A stretch of DNA of 64,000 nucleotides, from positions 225,166-289,165 of the forward strand of contig CANMXU010000003.1 of the NCBI GenBank assembly GCA_947501935.1, read 5' to 3'. Each line of letters begins with the position of its first letter. Position 1 is the stretch's first letter. The translations under genes were made by a program, and so were the position numbers. The notes beneath the pieces are model-generated. The model was not told the DNA's origin and made no database searches. It was given only the letters and a program-made list of their open reading frames with translations. The DNA comes from an uncultured Alteromonadaceae bacterium (GTDB lineage: Bacteria > Pseudomonadota > Gammaproteobacteria > Enterobacterales > Alteromonadaceae). This document shows positions 22,121-33,806 of this stretch, in pieces.

Positions 22121-22591
22121 TTAAAGTTCAGCTACAAGTTTATCTAAAATGTCGCTATGTGCAGCGGCATCAATTGAACGCTCAAGAATTCTCTCGGCAC
22201 CAGCTACTGCAAGAATTGCCACTTGTTGGCGTAATTCTTCTTTCGCTTGGTTACGTTCAGTCTCAATTTCTGCATGACCAGCAGCTAAGATTTTATCTTT
22301 TTCTGCTTGAGCCTTAACAGCAGCTTCTTCAACTAATTGCGTTTCACGCTTTTTAGCAGCTTCGATAATCTCAGCAGCTTGCGCTTTCGCTTCTTTTAGT
22401 TGTGCTGTTGCTTTGCCTTGAGCAAGCTCAAGTTCTTTAGCGGCACGGTCTGAAGCAGCAAGGCCGTCAGCAATAGTTGCTTGACGAGCTTCGATGGCAC
22501 CAATAATTGGTGGCCATACATACTTCATACAAAAAATCACAAATACGATAAATGCAAATAATTGACCAATTAGCGTGGCATTAATATCCAT
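22121..22591 (-). CDS. atpF: F1Fo ATP synthase subunit b
   Basis: This is a membrane-anchored peripheral-stalk subunit of 156 residues. A single hydrophobic segment lies at about residues 5-26 ([23 protein letters not shown]), followed by a long charged alanine-rich helix suited to a coiled-coil dimer. GGAGG precedes the ATG. There is one b gene only, with no b-prime paralogue. Confidence 0.97.
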   Translation of the reverse strand: MDINATLIGQLFAFIVFVIFCMKYVWPPIIGAIEARQATIADGLAASDRAAKELELAQGKATAQLKEAKAQAAEIIEAAKKRETQLVEEAAVKAQAEKDKILAAGHAEIETERNQAKEELRQQVAILAVAGAERILERSIDAAAHSDILDKLVAEL

Positions 22592-22639
22592 TATACGTAC
22601 CTCCTAAATAGATTCGTTAAAAGTTCAGAAGCTTTAAAA

Positions 22640-22879
<240 letters not shown>

Positions 22880-23038
22880 TTAATGTTAAAAGTTAGTAAA
22901 GTTAAAAATTAAGGTTGAAACTGTATTTATGCCCTTATTAATTTATCACTAAGTAAGGGCAAAAAATTTAGTATTCCAGGCATCCTGCCTTACACCCCGA
23001 AGGGCCGAATAAATTCGTTCTAATTTGTTCCCTACAAA

Positions 23039-24234
<1,196 letters not shown>

Positions 24235-24572
24235 TAACAACTCCAACGAAAATTTTCGTAAGTATTATGCTTTAAATTAAAGTAAAAACTTCAATACAAA
24301 AAAGTCTGCGCAAGTATACTCATTTATCCCGCCATTGCAACAAAATAGGGCGTTAGTGGCACTAATTATGTGCTTATTTTTTCAAATAATGGGCAATTGC
24401 TTTTGAAAGGTCGACCAGAGAACAAAAAGCATTCGCTTTTTTGATTAATTAAATTATTGATAAAGCTGGAAATATAGAATGCAAAATATTGTTATATAAG
24501 GGTTAACTCTAATATTAACCCTATATTATTAACGGTTATTAGTCTTATCAATAACCGTCATCAAGTAAATCA
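24235..24572. promoter_or_regulatory. atp operon promoter region and parB 3' region
   Basis: The non-coding interval between parB and atpI should hold the atp promoter. A possible minus-strand pair is TTGAAG (24289-24294) and CATAAT (24264-24269), but the 19-base spacer makes it weak. A 14-base palindrome, ACGAAAATTTTCGT at 24246-24259, lies at the leader end. Two hairpins follow parB at 24500-24559. Confidence 0.4.
24500..24559 (-). terminator. two hairpins after parB, possible terminator
   Basis: GGGTTAA/TTAACCC (24500-24521) and ACGGTTATT/AATAACCGT (24532-24559) form two stem-loops just past the parB stop. Neither is followed by a good T-run, so intrinsic termination is uncertain; they may protect the 3' end instead. 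Confidence 0.4.
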
Positions 24573-25466
24573 TTAAAACGAATTAAAACGTGAAATGATA
24601 CCGTCTAATTCATCTAGGTTTGTGTAAGAAATAACCAACTTACCTTTACCCTTTTTGTTATGGTTAATGCTGACTTGAGAACCAAACTTTTCTGACAAGT
24701 TTTGTTCAAGTGCTTGAGTATCAGGATCAACTTCTTTTTCTTTTGCTTCTTTTATCGGTTCTTGTACTTTTTTGATCAGTGCTTCGGTTTCTCTAACCGT
24801 TAACTCTTTCGCCGCAACTATGCGTGCCGTGGTATTTTGTAAGTCGTCTTCAAGCGCTAAAAGTGCTCGAGCATGACCCATTTCAATATCACCATGTTCA
24901 AGTAAAGTTTTTACTTCTTCATTTAAATTATTTAAACGTAATAAATTAGTCACAGTAGTACGCGATTTACCAACCGCTTCAGCGACTTCTTGATGGGTTA
25001 ATTCAAATTCCGTTAATAAACGCTCTAACGCAATGGCTTCTTCCATCGCGTTTAAGTCTTCACGTTGAATATTTTCAATTAATGCTATAGCAACGGCGGC
25101 TTCATCTGGCACATTTTTAATTAAACAAGGAACTGTATCAATTTCTGCAATTTGGGCTGCGCGCCATCGACGTTCACCAGCAATAATTTCATAACGGTCA
25201 CTGTCAATACTACGAACTACTATCGGCTGAATAATACCTTGTGCACGAATTGAGTTAGATAAATCTTCTAATGCTTCAGCTGACATATCTTTGCGCGGTT
25301 GATATTTTCCCGGCTCAAGTAAATCAATTGGCAATACTTGTAATTCACTAGCGTTATCAGAGTTAGTAGCCCCTGTAGAATCTTTATCTTGCTGTTCTTG
25401 TTCAGGAGCAGAGGTTAATAAGGCATCGAGACCGCGGCCTAATCCTCTTCGTTTAGATGGACTCAT
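24573..25466 (-). CDS. parB: chromosome partitioning protein ParB
   Basis: This is a parS-binding CTP-dependent clamp that loads near the origin. The 297 residues show the N-terminal basic RRGLGRGLDALL patch, the CTP-binding box GERRWRA, and a helix-turn-helix (THQEVAEAVGKSRTTVTNLLRL), then a linker and a C-terminal dimerisation segment. AAGGAA precedes the ATG. It lies 14 bases after parA. Its likely targets are the two parS sites in recF at 37210 and 37843. Confidence 0.97.
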   Translation of the reverse strand: MSPSKRRGLGRGLDALLTSAPEQEQQDKDSTGATNSDNASELQVLPIDLLEPGKYQPRKDMSAEALEDLSNSIRAQGIIQPIVVRSIDSDRYEIIAGERRWRAAQIAEIDTVPCLIKNVPDEAAVAIALIENIQREDLNAMEEAIALERLLTEFELTHQEVAEAVGKSRTTVTNLLRLNNLNEEVKTLLEHGDIEMGHARALLALEDDLQNTTARIVAAKELTVRETEALIKKVQEPIKEAKEKEVDPDTQALEQNLSEKFGSQVSINHNKKGKGKLVISYTNLDELDGIISRFNSF

Positions 25467-25480
25467 AATATTCCTTGTGA

Positions 25481-26278
25481 TTACTCGGTGACTTTTTGTT
25501 TCGGTGATTTTTCTTGTTCACTGCGGCGTAATATTTCACCGGCAAGTGCTAGGTAAGCCTTTGCTCCCGTTGATGATTTATCATAATACATTACCGGTGC
25601 GCCAAAGCTAGGTGCTTCTGCCAAACGTACATTTCTAGGAATAACAGTGCGATATACTTTATTACCAAAATGACGTTTAAGCTGTTCAGAAACATCATTG
25701 GCTAAACGATTTCGTGGATCGTACATTGTACGCAAAATACCTTCAATATGAAGGTTGTCATTCACCACAGAGGTTAATTTTGAAATAGTGTCCATTAATG
25801 CCGTTAAACCTTCTAAGGCATAATATTCACATTGCATCGGTACTAAAACCGAATCTGCTGCGGTCATGGCATTTACTGTTAACATGTTTAACGAAGGCGG
25901 GCAGTCAATAATAATATAATCGTAACTGCTTTTTATCGGCGCTAAGGCATTTTTTAAACGTTGTTCACGGGCATAAACTTCCATGAGTTTAATTTCTGCT
26001 GCTGTAATGTCAGTATTACCAGCGATTAAGTCGTAAACACCTGCAGTATTTTTAACGACAACGTCATCAAATGGTTTTTCTTCTACTAATAATTCGTAGC
26101 AGGTGGCATGCACTTCATATTTATCAACGCCGCTACCCATAGTAGCGTTACCTTGAGGATCTAAATCAACCAGCAATACTTTACGCTTTGTCGCTGCTAG
26201 TGACGCTGCTAAATTGACGGAAGTAGTTGTTTTACCAACCCCACCTTTTTGATTTGCAACTGCAATGATTTTTCCCAC
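25481..26278 (-). CDS. parA: chromosome partitioning ATPase ParA
   Basis: This is a Walker-type ATPase that moves ParB-parS complexes over the nucleoid. The 265 residues start with the deviant Walker A KGGVGKTTTSVNLA near residue 10 and contain VLLVDLDPQGNATMGSG and YIIIDCPPSLNMLTVNA. The start codon is GTG with an AGAGGT site. It lies between rsmG and parB, the usual chromosomal order, which separates it from plasmid ParA proteins. Confidence 0.97.
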   Translation of the reverse strand: MGKIIAVANQKGGVGKTTTSVNLAASLAATKRKVLLVDLDPQGNATMGSGVDKYEVHATCYELLVEEKPFDDVVVKNTAGVYDLIAGNTDITAAEIKLMEVYAREQRLKNALAPIKSSYDYIIIDCPPSLNMLTVNAMTAADSVLVPMQCEYYALEGLTALMDTISKLTSVVNDNLHIEGILRTMYDPRNRLANDVSEQLKRHFGNKVYRTVIPRNVRLAEAPSFGAPVMYYDKSSTGAKAYLALAGEILRRSEQEKSPKQKVTE

Positions 26279-26304
26279 AATAACCTCTGGTGCTATTATT
26301 TTTA

Positions 26305-26931
26305 TTAGATTTTTTTCAATTCAATAACATGGCGTTCGCCGGTTAATTGAGGTACTGAAATCTCAAAACTGCCGACCAGTTTAATATTTTCTGGCAAAAG
26401 TTCAATTTCATCTTGAGGATATTGGCCCTTTAATGCAAAAAAACGTCCTTGCTCAGCAGTAATTAAATGGTGGCACCAAGTTACCATGTCGTTAAGTGAA
26501 GCAAAAGCTCGGCTTAATACTCCGTCAAACGGTTGTTCTGGCTGATATTTTTCTACACGCGACAATACTGGTGTAACATTTTTCAATTTTAATTGAAAAA
26601 CTACCTGTCGTAAAAAGGTAATACGTTTACCTAAGCTGTCTAATAAAACAAAATCACGCTCAGGAAAAAGAATTGCTAATGGAATACCCGGTAAGCCCGG
26701 ACCGGTACCTACATCAATAAAGCTTTGTCCACGAAGTACTTCACCAACCATTAAACTGTCCATGATATGTTTTATCAACATGTCATTAGGATCTCTTACC
26801 GAAGTAAGGTTATAGGCTTTATTCCACTTATTCAGTAATTCTACATACTGAATAAGCAGATCGATTTTTTCAGGTGATACCGTTAATGCGGATGCTTGAA
26901 TAAGTGATTCAAGTTGAGTTCTTAAGGTCAT
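26305..26931 (-). CDS. rsmG: 16S rRNA (guanine-527-N7)-methyltransferase
   Basis: It methylates G527 in the 530 loop of 16S rRNA. The 208 residues contain the SAM-binding motif [17 protein letters not shown] and the downstream VLSRAFASL segment typical of RsmG. It lies 20 bases after mnmG, the ancient gidA-gidB pair. Confidence 0.96.
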   Translation of the reverse strand: MTLRTQLESLIQASALTVSPEKIDLLIQYVELLNKWNKAYNLTSVRDPNDMLIKHIMDSLMVGEVLRGQSFIDVGTGPGLPGIPLAILFPERDFVLLDSLGKRITFLRQVVFQLKLKNVTPVLSRVEKYQPEQPFDGVLSRAFASLNDMVTWCHHLITAEQGRFFALKGQYPQDEIELLPENIKLVGSFEISVPQLTGERHVIELKKI

Positions 26932-26951
26932 TGATTTTTGTGTTAAAAGTC

Positions 26952-28841
26952 TTAAGCAGACTTTCTTAACAGGCCATGTTTTTTCAAGTAAACCAATAAT
27001 AACGAAATTGCTGCCGGAGTAATACCAGAAATACGTGATGCTTTACCAATTGTTTCAGGTTTAGCTTCGCTAAGCTTGGCAACAACTTCATTTGATAAGC
27101 CTGAAATTTGGCTGTAATCAAAGGTGTTTGGAATTAACGTGTCTTCATGGCGTTTCTTTTTAGCAATGTCTTCAAGCTGTCGGTCAATGTAGCCGGCATA
27201 CTTAATTTGAATTTCTATTTGCTCTGCTGCTTGTTTATCAGCATGGGCAGGACCAAAGCCTTCAATATTCATTAAATCGTTATAACGTACTTCAGGACGA
27301 CGTAATAAATCTTCCAAGCTATTTTCTTTATTTACTGGATTTTTCAATAAAGTATTTAATTGATCAACCGATTGATGATCCTTTTGAATCCATGTTGATT
27401 TTAAGCGTTGACGCTCAAGTTCAACATTTTCCATTTTTTCATTAAAACGTTGCCAGCGATTATCATCAACTAAGCCAAGCTTACGACCTTGTTCGGTTAA
27501 ACGAATATCAGCGTTGTCTTCACGCAGTAATAAACGGTATTCAGCACGAGAAGTAAACATACGGTATGGTTCTTTGGTACCTAAGGTGGCGAGATCATCG
27601 ATCAATACCCCCATGTAGGCTTGATCACGACCAAGAACAAGTTCTTCTTTATCTTGCACACGAGCTGCAGCATTTGTAGCGGCGATTAGTCCTTGAGCAC
27701 CAGCTTCTTCATATCCGGTAGTTCCGTTTATTTGTCCAGCAAAATATAAGTTTTTAATATATTTGCTTTCAAGAGTTTGCTTAAGATCACGCGGATCAAA
27801 GTAATCATACTCAATAGCATAACCAGGGCGGGTGATATGTGCGTTTTCAAAACCTGTGATAGAACGTACTAAATCAAGTTGTACATCAAATGGTAAGCTG
27901 GTTGATATGCCATTTGGATAAACTTCATGAGTGGTAAGTCCTTCAGGTTCTACAAATATTTGATGACTGTCTTTATCTGCAAAACGATTGATCTTATCTT
28001 CAATTGACGGACAATAACGAGGACCTATGCCTTCGATAACCCCAGTGTACATAGGCGATCTATCTAAACCTTGTTTAATTATTTCATGGGTTTTGGCATT
28101 GGTATGAGTGATATAACATGGAATTTGTTGAGGATGATCATTTAGCGATCCCATGAATGAAAATACTGGACGATCTTTATCACCCGGTTGAGGCTCCATC
28201 ACTGAAAAATCTATGCTTCTCGCGTCTATACGCGGTGGTGTACCGGTTTTTAAACGATCCATTCTAAAAGGAAGGTCGCGTAAACTTTTTGCTAAAGTTA
28301 CTGAGGCAGGATCACCTGCTCGGCCACCTTGATAATTATTTAAACCAATATGAATTTGGCCTGCAAGGAAAGTACCTACGGTTAAAACAACGGTTTTCCC
28401 TTTAAATTTCAAGCCCATCTGTGTAGACACACCGACAACTTGATCATTTTCTAAAATGAGATCGTCACAAGGTTGTTGAAAAATAGTTAAGTTTTCTTGG
28501 TTCTCAAGGAAGCTACGTACGTAAGCCTTGTATAATGCACGATCCGCTTGGGCTCTAGTGGCACGAACTGCAGGGCCTTTACTTGCATTTAAAGTTTTAA
28601 ATTGAATACCGGCATGATCAATCGCTGTAGCCATTAGGCCGCCAAGAGCATCAATTTCTTTAACCAAATGACCTTTGCCAATACCACCAATGGCTGGGTT
28701 ACAAGACATTTGGCCTAAGGTGTCAATGTTGTGCGTTAGCAAGAGGGTGTTACAACCCATACGTGCAGCAGCTAGTGCAGCTTCTGTTCCTGCATGGCCG
28801 CCACCAACAACGATTACGTCAAAAGACTCTTGATAAAACAT
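26952..28841 (-). CDS. mnmG: tRNA uridine-34 5-carboxymethylaminomethyl modification enzyme, FAD subunit
   Basis: With MnmE it adds the cmnm5 group to the wobble uridine of several tRNAs. The 629 residues start with the FAD dinucleotide fold [19 protein letters not shown] and include [22 protein letters not shown] and [25 protein letters not shown] motifs. The gene sits directly beside oriC and is transcribed away from it, as in many gammaproteobacteria. Its partner mnmE is just across the origin at 29861. Confidence 0.98.
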   Translation of the reverse strand: MFYQESFDVIVVGGGHAGTEAALAAARMGCNTLLLTHNIDTLGQMSCNPAIGGIGKGHLVKEIDALGGLMATAIDHAGIQFKTLNASKGPAVRATRAQADRALYKAYVRSFLENQENLTIFQQPCDDLILENDQVVGVSTQMGLKFKGKTVVLTVGTFLAGQIHIGLNNYQGGRAGDPASVTLAKSLRDLPFRMDRLKTGTPPRIDARSIDFSVMEPQPGDKDRPVFSFMGSLNDHPQQIPCYITHTNAKTHEIIKQGLDRSPMYTGVIEGIGPRYCPSIEDKINRFADKDSHQIFVEPEGLTTHEVYPNGISTSLPFDVQLDLVRSITGFENAHITRPGYAIEYDYFDPRDLKQTLESKYIKNLYFAGQINGTTGYEEAGAQGLIAATNAAARVQDKEELVLGRDQAYMGVLIDDLATLGTKEPYRMFTSRAEYRLLLREDNADIRLTEQGRKLGLVDDNRWQRFNEKMENVELERQRLKSTWIQKDHQSVDQLNTLLKNPVNKENSLEDLLRRPEVRYNDLMNIEGFGPAHADKQAAEQIEIQIKYAGYIDRQLEDIAKKKRHEDTLIPNTFDYSQISGLSNEVVAKLSEAKPETIGKASRISGITPAAISLLLVYLKKHGLLRKSA

Positions 28842-29299
28842 ATAAATTAAAACCTATGTAAAAAATGATTTATTTTTCATTTCAGTGCTCACCAGATCTT
28901 TAGTGAAACATTGAGTGAATTCATAAAGGGCGCATATTTTACCGTTTTTTTTAGAGAAGGGAAACGATCAAATGACGAAAAAGATCTTAGGGTGGATCAC
29001 TTAATAATATATAAGATCTTTAAATAGATCTTGTTATTATTACTTATTAGTAAACGACTTTTCTGTGGATAAGCCATTTTTCCCTTTAGTTATTAGGTGA
29101 TTACTTGATCCATTAAGCTGTGATCAAACTTTGATCAACACACTTATAAGCTTTGATCAAAAGGCCATGTTATGCACAGGCTGTTTTCGTATTATTTATA
29201 TTAACGGAATAATAACCGAAAATTAATAGGTTTTACCCAGAGTTATACACAAAACAGTATTTGTATACTTATAATTGTGTATAACATATGGGTAAGCCT
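28842..29299. other. chromosomal replication origin oriC
   Basis: This gene-free tract between mnmG and mioC is the position of oriC in E. coli. It has an AT-rich left part with three GATCT-headed repeats (28983, 29015, 29027), the likely unwinding element. It also has DnaA boxes TGTGGATAA (29064-29072), TTATGCACA (29170-29178), TTATACACA (29243-29251) and TGTGTATAA (29276-29284). Eleven GATC sites fall between 28895 and 29311, far above the one or two expected by chance, consistent with Dam/SeqA control. The segment ACTTATAAGCTTTGATCA resembles the part of E. coli oriC around its box M. IHF and Fis sites could not be called by eye. Confidence 0.93.
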
Positions 29300-29743
29300 T
29301 TATAATTGATCTTTATTTGACTCTATCCACAGGCTTGCTAATTCTTCTGGATCTATATCTTGGCTCATGTCTAAAGTTTTAAGTTCTACAACTCTTTTGC
29401 AACCTTTTGAATTTAATAGCTTATCTATATTTTTAGCTGCTAAACAGAATGTATCATAACTACTGTCGCCAATACCGATCACTAGGTATTTTACTGAGGA
29501 TAGATCTTGATCGTAGTTTTCAAGATCAGCGGCAAATTCTTGCAAGTTATCAGGGTAATCACCGGCGCCATGTGTTGAGGTGCAAATTAGCCAAATTTGA
29601 TTTTTGCTGTTTATTTGTTCAAATTTAGGCGTTAGATGAAGTTCAACTTGGTGAGCTAAAGCTAATAATTGCTGTTCACAGGCTTCTGCAACGTACTCAG
29701 TTCCACCTAACATACTGCCAACAATGATTTGAAATGAAGACAT
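29300..29743 (-). CDS. mioC: flavodoxin-like protein MioC
   Basis: This is a 147-residue FMN-binding flavodoxin fold protein. The phosphate loop is GSMLGGTEYVAE at the start, and CTSTHGAGDYPDN and GIGDSSYDTFC match flavin-contacting loops. In E. coli MioC takes part in biotin synthase electron transfer and is transcribed towards oriC, which is also the orientation here. AGGAGTC precedes the ATG. A one-mismatch DnaA box (CTATCCACA, 29323-29331) lies inside the 3' end. Confidence 0.93.
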   Translation of the reverse strand: MSSFQIIVGSMLGGTEYVAEACEQQLLALAHQVELHLTPKFEQINSKNQIWLICTSTHGAGDYPDNLQEFAADLENYDQDLSSVKYLVIGIGDSSYDTFCLAAKNIDKLLNSKGCKRVVELKTLDMSQDIDPEELASLWIESNKDQL

Positions 29744-29860
29744 AATGACTCCTAATGTGATGTTTATTTAAGCAGATTTATGCACCTAAATATGATGCAT
29801 AAATCAATAATAGAGGGTAAATTTCTTGGATAAAACGATCTTAATTGGCTTAAAACAGGC

Positions 29861-31261
29861 TTATTTACCAATACAAAAAGAAGAAAAGATCTCTCCTAAT
29901 AGATCGTCATTACTAAATTCGCCGGTAATTTGGTTTAATTCGTTTTGGCATAACCTTAACTCTTCTGCGAGTATTTCACCGGCAACGTAGCATTCTAATT
30001 GTTCAAGCCCCGTGGTTAAGTGATGCTCTGCTTGGCTTAATGCGGTTAAATGCCTTCTTCTTGCCATAAAGCCACCTTCGTTACTGCCTTGGTAGCCCAT
30101 AATGGTTTTAAGGTGCTCTTTTAATACTTCAATGCCTTCACCAGTAGTGGCAGATAGCGTAATAACTGGTTGATCATTTTCTTGGCTATATCCTGTGGTA
30201 GCTTGACTGATATCAGCTTTGTTTCTGATCACCGTTAATTGAATATTTTCTGGTAATTGCGCAAAGAACTCAGGCCAAATGGTACGCATATCTTGCTGTT
30301 CATTTTTGCTAGAGTCTTGCATTAACAACACTCTATCGGCTTGGTGTATTTCTTGCCATGCTCGTTCAATACCTATTTGTTCAACTTTATCGGCACTTTC
30401 TCTAAGCCCTGCGGTATCAATAATATGTAAAGGCATACCATCAATATGTATTTGTTCAGATAAAACATCACGCGTAGTACCTTCAATATCAGTTACTATG
30501 GCGCTTTCTTTACCGCTTAATGCGTTTAGTAAGCTTGATTTACCGGCATTAGGACGACCAGCGATAACAACACGCATACCTTCTCTAATAATGCTGCCTT
30601 GTTGGGCTTTAGCACGCACGTCAGCCACTTGGGCTATGAGTGCTTTTAAATTAGTAAGAATTTTTTCATCAGCTAAAAAGTCTATTTCTTCTTCAGGAAA
30701 GTCAATTGCTGCTTCAACATACATTCTTAAGTGAATGGTATTTTCGACAATTTGATTGACCAACTTTGAAAAATCACCTTGTAGTGAATGTAGTGCACAG
30801 CGGGCCGCTTGTTCGGAACTTGAGTTGATCAAGTCAGCAATAGCTTCTGCTTGGGTTAAATCGAGCTTGTCATTTAAAAAGGCTTGTTCACTAAATTCGC
30901 CTGGTTTGGCCATTCTAACTTTAGGTAAAGCTAAAATTTCTTTTAGTAGCATGTCTAATATTACTGGGCCGCCATGACCTTGTAATTCAAGTACGTCTTC
31001 ACCAGTAAATGAGTGCGGCCCTTTAAAATATAAGGCGATCCCCTGGTCGAGCGGTTGTTGATTTTTATCAAGGAAAGGTAGGTATTCAGCTTTTCTTCTT
31101 TCAGGAATTTTGCCAAGAATTTTTTTTGCGATATTTTTAACTTCAGGGCCAGATACGCGAATGATGCCAACCCCACCACGACCAGGCGCGGTTGCTTGTG
31201 CGGTAATTGTTTCTTTGTTATCTGATAATAAGGGCTGCTGTGTCATGAATTGGCTCATCAT
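29861..31261 (-). CDS. mnmE: tRNA uridine-34 modification GTPase MnmE
   Basis: This GTPase partners MnmG in wobble-uridine modification. It has an N-terminal formyl-THF-binding domain ([20 protein letters not shown]), a G domain inserted in the helical domain ([25 protein letters not shown]) and the C-terminal CIGK motif at residues 463-466. The start is uncertain: ATGs at 31261, 31258 and 31246 are all in frame and none has a clear ribosome site. It is separated from yidC by a terminator. Confidence 0.97.
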   Translation of the reverse strand: MMSQFMTQQPLLSDNKETITAQATAPGRGGVGIIRVSGPEVKNIAKKILGKIPERRKAEYLPFLDKNQQPLDQGIALYFKGPHSFTGEDVLELQGHGGPVILDMLLKEILALPKVRMAKPGEFSEQAFLNDKLDLTQAEAIADLINSSSEQAARCALHSLQGDFSKLVNQIVENTIHLRMYVEAAIDFPEEEIDFLADEKILTNLKALIAQVADVRAKAQQGSIIREGMRVVIAGRPNAGKSSLLNALSGKESAIVTDIEGTTRDVLSEQIHIDGMPLHIIDTAGLRESADKVEQIGIERAWQEIHQADRVLLMQDSSKNEQQDMRTIWPEFFAQLPENIQLTVIRNKADISQATTGYSQENDQPVITLSATTGEGIEVLKEHLKTIMGYQGSNEGGFMARRRHLTALSQAEHHLTTGLEQLECYVAGEILAEELRLCQNELNQITGEFSNDDLLGEIFSSFCIGK

Positions 31262-31387
31262 ATGGGAAATAATTGACTATTGTCGATATTATAAACGTTT
31301 AGCTCTTACTGTGGTATTTGTCTGGGGTAAGTTTTTCTAATAAGTTTTGTTATTTATTGAGTGTTACTTTTATTAAATTTCAGATAA

Positions 31388-31417
31388 TAAAAAAGCGGCT
31401 AAAAAGCCGCTTTTTTT
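31388..31417 (-). terminator. Rho-independent terminator after yidC
   Basis: AAAGCGGCT and AGCCGCTTT form a stem with a short A-rich loop. On the minus strand it is followed by Ts. It lies 15 bases past the yidC stop and ends the rpmH-rnpA-yidD-yidC unit. Confidence 0.88.
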
Positions 31418-31431
31418 ATCAAATATAGTTA

Positions 31432-33054
31432 TTACTGTTGCTTGGCTTTTTCTATACCTGCAAAAATAATTTTCATTTGAATAATTGAAATCACGTTACT
31501 GATGAACCAGTAAAGAACTAAGCCTGATGGGAACCACGCCATAAATACCGAAAATACTACTGGCATATACTGCATGATTTTTTGTTGCATTGGATCTTGT
31601 ATGGTCATTGGTTGCATTTTTTGCATCACGAACATACTAACACCCATTAGTACCGGTAATACATAGTATGGATCCATGGCTGATAAATCTTGTATCCATA
31701 AGAAGAATGGTGCGTGACGTAATTCAACACTTTCTAAAAATACCCAATAAAGCGCTAAGAAAATAGGCATTTGGAATAATAGAGGTAAACAACCACCAGC
31801 AGGGTTTACTTTTTCTTTGCGGTACATTTCCATGGTGGCTTGCGACATTTTTTGACGATCGTCACCAAAGCGTTCTTTTAATTGCGCCATTTTAGGAGCT
31901 AGTTCACGCATTTTCGCCATTGAGGTGTATTGCGCTTTTGTTAATGGGTACATTGCACCTTTAACAATTAAGGTGATCACAATAATGGCGATACCCCAAT
32001 TTGAAACTAACGCTTGAATTTGCAGTAGTAACCAAAATAGTGGTTTAGATATCATCCATAAAAAGCCGTAATCGATAGTTAAGCCTAAGTTGTCGGCAAT
32101 TTCATCAAGTACATATTGATCTTTTGGACCAACATAAAAAATGGCTGATGTTGTCGCTTGGCTGTTCGGGTCAATAATTAATTCAGGTGCTTTATAACCG
32201 ATTACCGCTTCATTATTACCATAAAGGGTATAAATTTGATTACTATCAGCCTTATTAGGTATCCATGCAGAGACAAAATAATGTTCTAACATTGCCACCC
32301 AGCCACCTTGAGTAGTAACGTTTAATTTTTTGTCTTCAATGTCACCAAAGTCATATTTTTCATAACGATCTTCAGTGGTTGAATACGCTGTACCACGGTA
32401 GGTAGGCATGAAGGTTGAACCTTCTTCTACTAAGGTAGATTGTTTTAGTTGCGCATACATAACCATAGATACCGGCGCTGCGCTGGTATTGTTAACTATG
32501 TATTCAACATTAACGCTGTAGTTTGCTTCATTGAAAGTAAAGCGCTTAGTAACCGCTATACCGTTTGGTGTGGCATATTCTAAGTCAACTACTAGAGGAG
32601 AGGAGTCAGTTAATGTATATGATTTTGCTGTGGTTGAATAAATAGGGCGACCAGAAACTGTTCTATCAATACCTTGTGCGCCAGTTAAACCACTTTGAGC
32701 TATGTATTTATTATGACCATTTTGCAAAATGGTAAAAGGAATACCATTGCCTTGTTCAGTGTTAAATTCTTTTAATTTAACATCAACAATGTCACCACCA
32801 CGAGTATTAATTTTAACTAATAAAACATCAGTTTCAATACTAATAAGTTGTGCATGTTCAGCAACTGGCTTAACAACGGGGGCGCCTGTATCAGTATACT
32901 CAGGAACGAAATCACCATTTGACTCTGCTGCGGGAACAGTTTGAATTTGTGCTGGTTGCTCTATTACTGGAGCATTATCTTTTTGCCATTGTGAAAATAA
33001 CAAATAAGTTACGACCATAAGCGCAATAAAAAGAAAACTGCGTTGCGATTCCAT
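31432..33054 (-). CDS. yidC: membrane protein insertase YidC
   Basis: It inserts and folds inner-membrane proteins, alone or with SecYEG. The 540 residues have an N-terminal membrane anchor (FLFIALMVVTYLLFSQW), a large periplasmic beta domain of about 300 residues, and the conserved five-helix insertase core (WGIAIIVITLIVKGAMYPLTKAQ, GGCLPLLFQMPIFLALY). The last residues are basic (KAKQQ). It is the last gene of the rpmH-rnpA-yidD-yidC cluster. Confidence 0.98.
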   Translation of the reverse strand: MESQRSFLFIALMVVTYLLFSQWQKDNAPVIEQPAQIQTVPAAESNGDFVPEYTDTGAPVVKPVAEHAQLISIETDVLLVKINTRGGDIVDVKLKEFNTEQGNGIPFTILQNGHNKYIAQSGLTGAQGIDRTVSGRPIYSTTAKSYTLTDSSPLVVDLEYATPNGIAVTKRFTFNEANYSVNVEYIVNNTSAAPVSMVMYAQLKQSTLVEEGSTFMPTYRGTAYSTTEDRYEKYDFGDIEDKKLNVTTQGGWVAMLEHYFVSAWIPNKADSNQIYTLYGNNEAVIGYKAPELIIDPNSQATTSAIFYVGPKDQYVLDEIADNLGLTIDYGFLWMISKPLFWLLLQIQALVSNWGIAIIVITLIVKGAMYPLTKAQYTSMAKMRELAPKMAQLKERFGDDRQKMSQATMEMYRKEKVNPAGGCLPLLFQMPIFLALYWVFLESVELRHAPFFLWIQDLSAMDPYYVLPVLMGVSMFVMQKMQPMTIQDPMQQKIMQYMPVVFSVFMAWFPSGLVLYWFISNVISIIQMKIIFAGIEKAKQQ

Positions 33055-33059
33055 AAGGT

Positions 33060-33308
33060 TTACTTCTCTTTTTTAAGGGGTGGCACGGGATCATTTCCTC
33101 CCGCATTCAGTGGGTGGCATTTTAGTATACGTTTGCTTGCTAACCAAGAACCTTTTAAAACACCAAAGCGATTTATTGCTTCAATTGCATAACTAGAACA
33201 AGTTGGAGTGAATCGGCAATTATTACCAAGTAGTGGGCTAATAAAGCGTTGATAGCTTTTTATTAGGCCAATAATTAGCGTTTGTGACGTTGAATGACTT
33301 TTCGCCAT
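33060..33308 (-). CDS. yidD: membrane protein insertion efficiency factor YidD
   Basis: This small basic, cysteine-bearing protein aids YidC-dependent insertion. The 82 residues contain [21 protein letters not shown] and the C-terminal [13 protein letters not shown] typical of the family. The start at 33308 overlaps the rnpA 3' end by 34 bases, as is common for this pair, and suggests coupled translation. Family proteins often start nearer the IKSYQ segment, so the first 15 or so residues are less certain. Confidence 0.94.
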   Translation of the reverse strand: MAKSHSTSQTLIIGLIKSYQRFISPLLGNNCRFTPTCSSYAIEAINRFGVLKGSWLASKRILKCHPLNAGGNDPVPPLKKEK

Positions 33309-33631
33309 ATTTTTTCTAATTGCTGATTAATTTCTTTGTTTTCAAGTTTATCGGTACCAGATTTTACCATCACTACCATATCTATATGGGGGAGGTTATG
33401 CTGATTTAAACGAAAACTTTCTCGTATTTGTCTTTTTATACGATTTCTTTGCACGGCTAATTTAACACGCTTTTTAGCAATAGCTAAACCTAAGCGAGTT
33501 TTATTGTTGCAATTAGGAGTAATAAGAATGGTGATGTGACTAGAGCCAAAACGAACAGGCTTAGAAAATACTGCTTGGAATTGACCGGGAGTCAGTAAAC
33601 GTGATTCCCGGTTAAATTCTAATGTAACCAT
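33275..33631 (-). CDS. rnpA: ribonuclease P protein component
   Basis: This is the protein subunit that helps the RNase P RNA process tRNA 5' ends. The 118 residues contain [29 protein letters not shown], the RNA-binding RNR motif. It lies between rpmH and yidD. Confidence 0.97.
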   Translation of the reverse strand: MVTLEFNRESRLLTPGQFQAVFSKPVRFGSSHITILITPNCNNKTRLGLAIAKKRVKLAVQRNRIKRQIRESFRLNQHNLPHIDMVVMVKSGTDKLENKEINQQLEKIWRKVIQRHKR

Positions 33632-33671
33632 GTTTGGCTACCTTATTTCTTAAAAGATGTCTTAAAAGAAA

Positions 33672-33806
33672 TTATGCGCTTAAACTTGCACGGCCTTTAG
33701 CACGACGACGAGCAATAACTGCACGACCGTTTTTAGTTGCCATACGAGCACGAAATCCGTGGTTGCGTTTACGCTTTAATACACTAGGTTGAAATGTTCT
33801 TTTCAT
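33672..33806 (-). CDS. rpmH: 50S ribosomal protein L34
   Basis: The 44-residue protein starts [20 protein letters not shown] and ends [12 protein letters not shown], the standard L34. The frame stays open upstream to 33911, but that part has no L34 similarity, so the ATG at 33806 is the start. It is divergent from dnaA. Confidence 0.97.
   Translation of the reverse strand: MKRTFQPSVLKRKRNHGFRARMATKNGRAVIARRRAKGRASLSA

Noticed and set aside
30279..30734. 151-codon open frame on the plus strand opposite mnmE
   Set aside because: It is a shadow of mnmE: serine/isoleucine/cysteine-rich translation without domain features.
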